Source: Porphyromonas sp. oral taxon 275
GTDB lineage: Bacteria > Bacteroidota > Bacteroidia > Bacteroidales > Porphyromonadaceae
NCBI RefSeq assembly: GCF_018127745.1
Contig: NZ_CP072333.1
Location: forward strand, 930,001 to 994,000
Direction: 5' to 3'
Length of the DNA stretch: 64,000 nt
Positions 51,439 through 61,040 of this stretch are shown piece after piece (the first letter of the stretch is position 1; every line of letters starts with the position of its first letter). The notes beneath the pieces were generated by a model. The model was given only the letters and a program-made list of their open reading frames with translations. It ran no database searches and was not told the DNA's origin. A program made the position numbers and the translations under genes.

Positions 51439-53604
51439 CTAGCGAGGACGACGCTCGGGACGAGGACGACGCTCGGGCTCCTTGTAGCCCTCGGGTTTCT
51501 CGAGGAGGGCGCGGCGACTGAGCTTGAACTTGCCCGTCTTCTGGTCCACGTCGATCAGCTTGATCTCGATGGGCTGACCAGCCTCAAGGCCCGTCTCCTC
51601 GATGGTCTCATAGCGCTTCCAGTCGATCTCGGAGATGTGGAGGAGACCATCCTTACCGGGGAGGAACTCGACGAAGCAGCCATAGGGCATCACGGAGCTG
51701 ATCTTACCCTGATACACCTCGCCTACCTCAGGCATAGCGACGATGCCCTTGATCAGAGCTACGGCCGTGTCGATAGCTTCCTTGTTAGAGGCGCTGATCT
51801 CTACGACGCCCACACCATCGACCTCGTCGATGCTGATGGAGGCACCGCTCTTCTCCTGCATACCCTGGATGACCTTACCACCAGGGCCGATGACAGCACC
51901 GATGAATTCCTTACCGATGCGCAGCGTGACGATGCGTGGAGCGTGGGGCTTGAGGTCATCGCGGGTCTCAGGCTGAGCCTCCATGATCTTACCGAGGATG
52001 TGCAGGCGACCCTCTCGAGCCTGAGCCAGTGCACGCTCGAGGATCTCGTAGCTGAGGCCATCGACCTTGATGTCCATCTGCGTGGCGGTGATCCCGTCAG
52101 CCGTACCCGTTACCTTGAAGTCCATATCCCCGAGGTGGTCCTCATCGCCGAGGATGTCGGAGAGGATGGCATAGTTCGTACCCTTATTCTCGGAGATCAG
52201 CCCCATCGCGATACCCGATACGGGCTTAGCCAGAGGCACCCCAGCATCACGCAGGGCAAGCGTACCGGCGCAGACCGTAGCCATGGAGGAGGAGCCATTG
52301 GACTCGAGGATATCCGATACGACGCGTACGACGTAGGGGTAGTCCTTGGGCAGCATGCGCTTGAGGGCGCGGTGTGCGAGGTTCCCGTGACCGATCTCAC
52401 GACGACCTACACCACGCTGTGGGCGAGCGTCACCCGTGGAGAAGGGAGGGAAGTTATAGTGCAGCAGGAAGCGCTCCTTGCCGTAGTTGAGCACGTCATC
52501 GACGAGCTTCTCATCGCTCTTGGTACCGAGCGTAACAGTCGTCAGTGACTGCGTCTCACCGCGGGTGAAGACAGCCGAACCGTGGGGACCTGGGAGGTAG
52601 TCAGTCTCGATCCAGATGGGGCGGATCTCCGTCGTCTTACGACCATCGAGACGCTTGCCCTCATCGAGGATAGCGCGACGCATAGCTTCCTTCTCTACGT
52701 CGTGGTAGTAGCGAGCGATCAGCGGAGCCTTGGTCTCGAGTTCCTCTTCGGTAAACTTAGCCTTGTACTCCTCGACGATTGCTTCGAAGGCCTCAGCACG
52801 AGCGTGCTTGTCCGTGCCCGAGATGGCGACAGCATAGGCCTTGCTGTAGCAGGAGTCATGGACGTCCTTGCGCAGCTCCTCGTCGTTCTCCTCGTGGCAA
52901 TAGGTGCGCTTGACGAGCTTGCCTACTGCTTCGCTGAGCTCGAGCTGAGCCTGGCACTGTACCTTGATGGCTTCGTGGGCAGCCTTGATAGCCTCGAGCA
53001 TCTCGGCCTCCTGGACCTCCTGCATCTCCCCCTCGACCATCATGATGTTGTCCAGCGTAGCACCGACCATCAGCTCGATGTCGGCACGCTCTAGCTGCTC
53101 GAAGGTGGGGTTGATGATGAGCTCGCCATCAACGCGCGCTACGCGCACCTCACTGATGGGGCCATTGAAGGGAATGTCGGATACAGCCAATGCAGCAGAG
53201 GCAGCGAGCCCAGCCAGTGCATCCGGCATATCTACCCCGTCGGTAGAGAAGAGGATGACGTTGACGAAGACCTCTGCATGGTAGTCATCTGGGAAGAGGG
53301 GACGTAGTGCACGGTCGACGAGGCGGCAGGTCAGGATCTCATAGTCCGAAGCCTTGCCTTCACGGCGCGTGAAGCCTCCAGGGAAGCGACCAAAGGCGGC
53401 GTACTTCTCCTTGTACTCCACCTGCAGGGGCATGAAGTCTACCCCGGGGTTGGCGTCCTTGGCGGCGCATACGGTAGCTAGCAGGACGGTGTTCCCCATG
53501 CGTAGGGTAACAGCACCGTCAGCCTGCTTGGCTAGCTTGCCTGTCTCGATGACGATCTCTCTGCCATCGGGAAGGATGATTGTCTTGCTAATTGGCTGTA
53601 GCAT
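51439..53604 (-). CDS. pnp: Polyribonucleotide nucleotidyltransferase (PNPase)
   Basis: Phosphorolytic 3'-5' exoribonuclease and part of the RNA-decay machinery. Two RNase PH domains (the second with [20 protein letters not shown]), a KH domain with [12 protein letters not shown] (about residue 570) and an S1 domain ([20 protein letters not shown], about 630-700) are in order. The C-terminus is a short Arg/Pro-rich tail containing [13 protein letters not shown] 53604 is chosen because [16 protein letters not shown] is the family start; the in-frame codon at 53649 would overlap the promoter. Length is 721 residues. Confidence 0.96.
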   Translation of the reverse strand: MLQPISKTIILPDGREIVIETGKLAKQADGAVTLRMGNTVLLATVCAAKDANPGVDFMPLQVEYKEKYAAFGRFPGGFTRREGKASDYEILTCRLVDRALRPLFPDDYHAEVFVNVILFSTDGVDMPDALAGLAASAALAVSDIPFNGPISEVRVARVDGELIINPTFEQLERADIELMVGATLDNIMMVEGEMQEVQEAEMLEAIKAAHEAIKVQCQAQLELSEAVGKLVKRTYCHEENDEELRKDVHDSCYSKAYAVAISGTDKHARAEAFEAIVEEYKAKFTEEELETKAPLIARYYHDVEKEAMRRAILDEGKRLDGRKTTEIRPIWIETDYLPGPHGSAVFTRGETQSLTTVTLGTKSDEKLVDDVLNYGKERFLLHYNFPPFSTGDARPQRGVGRREIGHGNLAHRALKRMLPKDYPYVVRVVSDILESNGSSSMATVCAGTLALRDAGVPLAKPVSGIAMGLISENKGTNYAILSDILGDEDHLGDMDFKVTGTADGITATQMDIKVDGLSYEILERALAQAREGRLHILGKIMEAQPETRDDLKPHAPRIVTLRIGKEFIGAVIGPGGKVIQGMQEKSGASISIDEVDGVGVVEISASNKEAIDTAVALIKGIVAMPEVGEVYQGKISSVMPYGCFVEFLPGKDGLLHISEIDWKRYETIEETGLEAGQPIEIKLIDVDQKTGKFKLSRRALLEKPEGYKEPERRPRPERRPR

Positions 53605-53646
53605 TTTATACTTACTTGAATGATATAGTCCTTGAAAAGTCGGGGA

Positions 53647-53654
53647 CAAAGGTA
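53647..53654 (-). promoter_or_regulatory. -7 promoter element for pnp
   Basis: The minus strand reads TACCTTTG, 42 bp upstream of the chosen ATG, which also supports that start. Confidence 0.65.
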
Positions 53655-53966
53655 GTCAAATTAACGCTATTCGCCCTACTCCACCTCATAGATCAGACTA
53701 ATTAGGCTCACAAAGGTGCTCTGTGAAGGCTCAGAACGCCCCTGACAGCGGGGGCCAAGCCTAGCCCTCCCGCTCGTCGTGCACTCCACGTAACAGCAAG
53801 CGAACGAGCTAGCTACAAAAGATGAGAGCCAAGGGATCAAGGGTAAAAGCAAAGCCCCAGCCTCCTTGCTGTGCCTGCAAGCCTTAGGCGAAGCGCTCAG
53901 CCCACGCTGCACACAAAAACTCCGCGAGGGCGCTTAGCCCAGAATTCCTTCCAAGGGGGAGCTAGG

Positions 53967-54050
53967 CTGAGGGATATCCCTCAAGGCGCTGACTGACGCT
54001 CCTCAGCGAACTGACTGGCGTCCATCAAGAGGCTGACTGATATCCCTCAG
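53967..54050. repeat. 22-bp-period palindromic repeat array G (4 units)
   Basis: Units at 53967-53984 (CTGAGGGATATCCCTCAA), 53989-54006, 54011-54028 and 54033-54050 (CTGACTGATATCCCTCAG), exactly 22 bp apart, with spacers GGCG, CGAA and GAGG. Left half-sites CTGACTGA show the same orientation as arrays B and C. It lies between two divergent promoters. Confidence 0.87.
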
Positions 54051-54137
54051 AGCCGCCCGCCTTAGCTTGGTTTATCTCAGGACACAACTCGGAGCACCCC
54101 AACTCGGACGCTAAGCCCTAAGTCCTACCTACATAAT

Positions 54138-54202
54138 AAGGTAGCGAGCCACCCATATAAAGGTAGCGAGCACACATGACGCAGCGAGCTACGAAGGTAG
54201 CC
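54138..54202 (+). repeat. Direct repeats AAGGTAGCGAGC upstream of meaB
   Basis: Two full copies of AAGGTAGCGAGC (54138-54149 and 54160-54171) start 22 bp apart. Partial copies follow: GCAGCGAGC at 54181-54189 and AAGGTAGC at 54194-54201. They end about 25 bp before the meaB -7 element, where an activator would sit. Confidence 0.6.
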
Positions 54203-54226
54203 GCACAAGGACTCAAGGCTTTTCCT

Positions 54227-54234
54227 TATCTTTG
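54227..54234 (+). promoter_or_regulatory. -7 promoter element for meaB
   Basis: TATCTTTG, 68 bp before the meaB ATG, preceded by CTTTTCCT. Confidence 0.62.
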
Positions 54235-54302
54235 ATGGAGAGGGAACTGGATGCAGTTCGCCTATACATCAGTCACACATCACAAAAGCTATAGAGCGCC
54301 CT

Positions 54303-55460
54303 ATGGATATCAACGAAGAACGGCTGCACCATCCTGAGAACGACCCCGCCTACCTCGGGCTCAAGGTCAACGAGGGGGTGAGTGCCAAGCCCATGATCAA
54401 CCCCAACCTACGCCGCGTAGCACGACGCAACTATACCGTAGATGAGTATGTCGAGGGTATCCTGCAGTCGGATATCACCTGCCTCAGCCAGGCCGTGACC
54501 CTCGTCGAGAGCAATCGCCCCGAACATCAGGCCATAGCACAGCAGATCATCGAGCGCTGCCTCCCCTACTCGGGCAAGTCCATGCGTATAGGCATCACAG
54601 GGGTTCCTGGGGCGGGTAAGAGTACCTCGATCGACAGCTTCGGGATGCATCTCGTCAAGCAGGGACGCCGCCTGGCGGTCCTCGCCATCGACCCCAGCAG
54701 TGAGCGCTCGGGCGGGAGTATCCTCGGGGACAAGACGCGCATGGAGCAGCTCTCCCGCGAGAAGAATGCCTTCATCCGCCCGAGCCCCACGGCTGGATCA
54801 CTGGGCGGCGTAGCGCGCAAGACCCGCGAGACGATCATCCTGTGCGAGGCTGCGGGCTTCGACACGATCTTTGTAGAGACCGTCGGGGTCGGTCAGAGCG
54901 AGACGGCCGTACACTCGATGGTAGACTTCTTCCTCCTCATCCAGCTCGCTGGGACGGGGGATGAGCTCCAGGGGATCAAGCGCGGCATCATGGAGATGGC
55001 CGATGCCATCGTCATCAACAAGGCCGATGGCGACAACATCGACAAGGCCAACCTCGCGGCCACCCACTTCCGCAACGCCCTGCACCTCTTTCCCCCCACG
55101 GAGTCGGGCTGGCGTCCGCGCGTGCTAACTTACTCGGGCTTCTACGCCCTCGGCATCAAGGAGATCTGGGACATGATCGATGAGTACCGCCACTTCGCCA
55201 TGGACTCGGGCTACTACCACGAGAAGCGTCAGCGTCAGGCCAAGTGGTGGATGTACGAGAGTATCAACGAAGCGCTGCGCAGCTCCTTCTACCTCAATGA
55301 GGAGGTGAAGGCCCTGCGCCCCCAGGTCGAGCAGCAGGTGCTGGGCGACGAGCTCTCTTCCTTCATCGGCGCACAGCGATTGCTGGAGTGCTACTTCGCC
55401 TCCCTCGGTGCACGCAAGAGCTACCTACGGAGCTCAGCTAGGAGCTACCTAGGCATATAG
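54303..55460 (+). CDS. meaB: Methylmalonyl-CoA mutase-associated GTPase MeaB
   Basis: G3E-family GTPase that protects and loads adenosylcobalamin in methylmalonyl-CoA mutase (older name ArgK). The P-loop is GITGVPGAGKSTSID (about 97-111), followed by AIDPSSERSGGSILGDKTRM, FVETVGVGQSETAV (switch region) and VINKADGDN (the base-specificity NKxD). Length is 385 residues. The mutase genes are not in the window. It has its own promoter, with direct repeats upstream, and its own terminator. Confidence 0.94.
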   Translation: MDINEERLHHPENDPAYLGLKVNEGVSAKPMINPNLRRVARRNYTVDEYVEGILQSDITCLSQAVTLVESNRPEHQAIAQQIIERCLPYSGKSMRIGITGVPGAGKSTSIDSFGMHLVKQGRRLAVLAIDPSSERSGGSILGDKTRMEQLSREKNAFIRPSPTAGSLGGVARKTRETIILCEAAGFDTIFVETVGVGQSETAVHSMVDFFLLIQLAGTGDELQGIKRGIMEMADAIVINKADGDNIDKANLAATHFRNALHLFPPTESGWRPRVLTYSGFYALGIKEIWDMIDEYRHFAMDSGYYHEKRQRQAKWWMYESINEALRSSFYLNEEVKALRPQVEQQVLGDELSSFIGAQRLLECYFASLGARKSYLRSSARSYLGI

Positions 55461-55471
55461 CACTACGAGAC

Positions 55472-55499
55472 GGGGAGTGCCCCTAAGAGCACTCCCCGA
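55472..55499 (+). terminator. Hairpin terminator after meaB
   Basis: Perfect arms CGGGGAGTGC (55472-55481) and GCACTCCCCG (55490-55499), 11 bp after the stop. Confidence 0.78.
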
Positions 55500-55509
55500 C
55501 CGCTATCTA

Positions 55510-55539
55510 TTGCCTATCCAAAGAATTGCTGTATATTTG
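55510..55539 (+). promoter_or_regulatory. Bacteroidota promoter for the second HU gene (TTG-N19-TATATTTG)
   Basis: TTG (55510-55512), a 19-bp spacer and TATATTTG (55532-55539) match the two-part consensus. A purine-rich AAAAAAAGGAAG tract follows in the leader. Confidence 0.75.
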
Positions 55540-55586
55540 CACGGCAAAAAAAGGAAGAATTCATATCATATAACAACCCATCGACT

Positions 55587-55859
55587 ATGACGAAAGCAGA
55601 AGTGGTGAGCGACATCGCTAAGACTACAGGTATAGATAAGGAGACCACGCTGGCTGTTGTAGAGGCCTTCATGGACTCAGTGAAGGAGTCCCTAGTGCGT
55701 GGCGAGAATGTCTACCTCCGTGGCTTCGGTAGCTTCATCATCAAGGAGCGTGCAGAGAAGACGGCTCGTAACATCTCACAGAAGACTACGATCATCATCC
55801 CCAAGCGCCGTATCCCTGCCTTCAAGCCCTCTAAGCTCTTTGCCTCCAAGGTGAAGTAG
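55587..55859 (+). CDS. hup: HU/IHF-family DNA-binding protein
   Basis: A second nucleoid protein of 90 residues. The N-terminal helices (TKAEVVSDIAKTTGIDKE), LRGFGSFIIKERAEKTARN and the arm ending IIPKRRIPAFKPSK are clear. It differs much from the HU at 24884 and is nearer to the IHF-like Bacteroidota group by its NISQKTT arm. It is followed 50 bp later by a 30-residue basic protein gene in the same transcript. Confidence 0.95.
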   Translation: MTKAEVVSDIAKTTGIDKETTLAVVEAFMDSVKESLVRGENVYLRGFGSFIIKERAEKTARNISQKTTIIIPKRRIPAFKPSKLFASKVK

Positions 55860-55909
55860 CCCACTAGACCAAGCTCAGATCATCACATAATCATATAATA
55901 AGAACAGCT

Positions 55910-56002
55910 ATGCCAAGCGGAAAGAAAAGAAAGCGCCATAAGATGGCTACGCACAAGCGTAAGAAGAGACTGAAGAAGAACAGACATAAGAAGAAGAAAT
56001 AA
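55910..56002 (+). CDS. AURKAIP1/COX24 (mS38)-like basic 30-residue protein
   Basis: ATG at 55910 to TAA at 56000. The protein begins MPSGKKRKRHKMATHKRKKR and ends KNRHKKKK: 30 residues, nearly all basic. The pattern KRKRHKMxTHKRKKRL is that of the AURKAIP1/COX24 domain, named from mitochondrial mS38, whose small Bacteroidota members are thought to be ribosome-associated. It lies between the HU gene and a terminator, with no promoter of its own seen. Its identity as a ribosomal protein is inferred from the family. Confidence 0.82.
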   Translation: MPSGKKRKRHKMATHKRKKRLKKNRHKKKK

Positions 56003-56010
56003 TGTCTTGT

Positions 56011-56054
56011 ACGAGGGGACTGGATCAGCTTGCGAGCTCGCTCCGTCCCCTCGT
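56011..56054 (+). terminator. Hairpin terminator of the HU / mS38-like unit
   Basis: Perfect arms ACGAGGGGAC (56011-56020) and GTCCCCTCGT (56045-56054), 9 bp after the small gene. Confidence 0.72.
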
Positions 56055-56103
56055 GCGCTTCTTAGCACTCCCTCTTACTCACCATTTATAACAGACGCAG
56101 CCA

Positions 56104-57666
56104 GTGACCAGTGAACTAATCGTAGACGTCTCCGCTCGTGAGATCTCTATGGCTCTACTCGAGGATCAGAAACTCGTGGAGCTGCAGAGAGAGCGTAGAG
56201 ACCTAGCCTTTGCCGTCGGGGATATCTACCTCGGACGGGTCAAGAAGGTGATGCCTGGACTCAATGCGGCCTTCGTCGATGTGGGATACAAGAAGGATGC
56301 TTTTCTTCACTACCTAGATCTCGGCATGATCTATCAGGCGCAGCAGCGCTTCCTCGAGCAGATCGAGAAGACGAAGAGCGTGCCTGCCCTACACAAGATC
56401 CCCAGCTTCCCCGACCTCCCCAAAGACGGCAAGATAGCAGACTACATCAAGGCGGGACAGAACGTCCTCGTGCAGGTCGTCAAGGAACCCATCTCTACTA
56501 AGGGGCCCCGCCTCTCGGCGGAGATCTCCATCGCAGGACGAGACCTCGTCCTCGTCCCCTTCTCAGACAAGGTATCCGTCAGCTCCAAGATCGAGTCCCC
56601 CGAGGAACGCACGCGCCTCAAGCAGCTCGTGCTCAGCATGAAGCCTAAGAACTTCAGCGTCATCATCCGCACCTCGGCCGAGGGCAAGCGTGCCTCAGAG
56701 ATCGACCAAGAGCTACGTCGCCTGATCCGCCGCTGGGAGGAGAGCATACAGAAGCTGCCCAAGATCACCAAGACACCCAAGATCGTCTACGAAGAGTCCA
56801 GCCGTGCGCTGGGGATCCTCCGCGACACCTTCAATCCCTCCTTCCAGAGCATCTTTGTCAACGACAAGGCCTACTACGAGGAGATCCGAGAGTACGTCGC
56901 CCAGATCGCCCCAGGCCGTGAGGACATCGTCCGCTACTATACGGGCAAGCTACCCCTCTTCGATGAGAAGGGTGTGACCAAGCAGATCAAGTCTGCCTTT
57001 GGCCGCACAGTCACCTGCAAGAGCGGTGCCTACCTCATCATCGAGCAGACGGAGGCGATGTTCGTCGTGGACGTCAATAGCGGCAATCGCTCCCGCAAGA
57101 GCACCGAGCAGGAGGGGACGGCCATCGACGTCAACCTCATCGCTGCCGAGGAGCTCGCACGCCAGCTACGACTGCGCGATATGGGCGGGATCATCGTGGT
57201 GGACTTCATCGACATGCACGATCAGAAGAATAGGCAGCTGCTCTTTGAGCATATGACCAAGCTCATGGAGAAGGACCGCACGCGCCACAACATCTTGCCG
57301 CTAAGCAAGTTCGGCGTCATGCAGATCACCCGCCAGCGTGTCCGTCAGGCCACTCAGATCAATACGGATGAGACCTGCCCCACCTGTCTGGGCACGGGCA
57401 AGATGAAGTCCTCCATCCTCTTCACCGATCAGCTAGAAGAAAAGCTCCGAGACCTAGTCCTCCGACTGGGTATCACTCACATCAACGTCCACGTACATCC
57501 CTACGTGGCCGCATACCTCACCAAGGGTCTCTTGATGTCCATCGCTCGCCGATGGAAGGTACAGATCGCCCGTGGTATCCGTATTACCCCTAACGAGAGC
57601 CTCGGCTTCCTCGACTACAAGTTCCTCGACTCTGAGGGCAACGAGTTCGAGGGTCTAGAGGAATAA
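56104..57666 (+). CDS. rng: Ribonuclease G/E family endoribonuclease
   Basis: Endoribonuclease for rRNA processing and mRNA decay. The S1 domain starts near residue 38 (GDIYLGRVKKVMPGLNAAFVD). The catalytic Asp pair lies in FVVDVNSGN (about 323) and IIVVDFIDM (about 366), and the Zn-link cysteines in ETCPTCLGTG (about 424-427). At 520 residues it is RNase G-like, without the long RNase E scaffold tail. A GTG start is used (TSELIVDVSAREIS follows); no ATG lies near in frame. Confidence 0.95.
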   Translation: MTSELIVDVSAREISMALLEDQKLVELQRERRDLAFAVGDIYLGRVKKVMPGLNAAFVDVGYKKDAFLHYLDLGMIYQAQQRFLEQIEKTKSVPALHKIPSFPDLPKDGKIADYIKAGQNVLVQVVKEPISTKGPRLSAEISIAGRDLVLVPFSDKVSVSSKIESPEERTRLKQLVLSMKPKNFSVIIRTSAEGKRASEIDQELRRLIRRWEESIQKLPKITKTPKIVYEESSRALGILRDTFNPSFQSIFVNDKAYYEEIREYVAQIAPGREDIVRYYTGKLPLFDEKGVTKQIKSAFGRTVTCKSGAYLIIEQTEAMFVVDVNSGNRSRKSTEQEGTAIDVNLIAAEELARQLRLRDMGGIIVVDFIDMHDQKNRQLLFEHMTKLMEKDRTRHNILPLSKFGVMQITRQRVRQATQINTDETCPTCLGTGKMKSSILFTDQLEEKLRDLVLRLGITHINVHVHPYVAAYLTKGLLMSIARRWKVQIARGIRITPNESLGFLDYKFLDSEGNEFEGLEE

Positions 57667-57676
57667 GGCTCCGCAG

Positions 57677-57728
57677 AAGGTCTATAGTCATCGCCCCCTC
57701 GGTGGGAGGATGATTATAGGCCTTTTTT
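57677..57728 (+). terminator. Rho-independent terminator after rng
   Basis: Long arms about 57677-57698 and 57703-57722 (core CTATA..TCATC / GATGATTATAG), followed at once by TTTTTT (57723-57728). Confidence 0.88.
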
Positions 57729-57765
57729 ATTTCGCCCCCACTACAGTCCCAGCCTCCTCAGTCTC

Positions 57766-58385
57766 ATGACAGCCTATCCCTCCAAGCTCGTCGAGCGTGC
57801 TGTCGAGCAGCTCTCCTCCCTCCCTGGGATAGGACGCAAGAGCGCGCTACGCCTAGCGCTGCATCTCCTGGGGCAGCCCGAGGGGATGGCGCACAGCCTA
57901 GCCGACTCGCTCGTGGCGATGCGTGACGGCATCATCTACTGCAGGGAGTGCTACAACATCAGCGACACCGAGCTATGCCCCATCTGCGCTAGCCCGGCGC
58001 GCGACCGCTCTACTGTCTGCGTCGTGCAGCACGTGGGCGATGTCCTCGCCATCGAGAACACAGGGCAGTACCGCGGCCTCTACCACGTCCTCGGCGGAGT
58101 CATCTCCCCCATCGACGGCATCGGCCCAGAGGACCTGCGCATAGACGAACTGATCGCACGCGTAGCCTCGGGCGAAGTTCGCGAGGTCATCCTTGCCCTC
58201 GGGACGACGATGGAGGGGGACACGACGAACTTCTTCATCCACCGCAGCCTGCAGGGCTACGAGGTACAGGTCTCCGTAATCGCCCGAGGCATCGCCATCG
58301 GGGACGAGATCGAGTACGCCGATGAGGTCACCTTGGGCCGCTCTATCCTGAGCCGCACCGACTTTGACCATTCAATTAGGTTCTG

Positions 58386-58386
<1 letters not shown>
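57766..58386 (+). CDS. recR: Recombination mediator RecR
   Basis: Works with RecO and RecF to load RecA at gaps. The HhH motif is LPGIGRKSALRLALHLL, the zinc site is CRECYNISDTELCPIC, and the Toprim domain includes VVQHVGDVLAIENTGQYRG and LALGTTMEGDTTNFFI. Length is 206 residues. Its stop overlaps the start of the GNAT gene (TGATG). Confidence 0.96.
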
Positions 58387-60994
<2,608 letters not shown>

Positions 60995-61040
60995 TACAGA
61001 CATTCACCACTACTCTCTAGCATATTCTCTATCTCGTGTA

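Larger units (their letters stand above)
53655..54302. other. Divergent intergenic region between pnp and meaB
   Basis: Holds array G, direct repeats AAGGTAGCGAGC, and the meaB -7 element. The stretch 53660-53960 has an open minus-strand frame (53676-53912) with no recognisable product; I do not annotate it. Confidence 0.4.

Noticed and set aside
53605..53649. Earlier in-frame start for pnp
   Set aside because: It would overlap the -7 element at 53647-53654 and add residues not found in the family.
53676..53912. 78-codon minus-strand frame between pnp and array G
   Set aside because: No domain or promoter; composition fits non-coding sequence.
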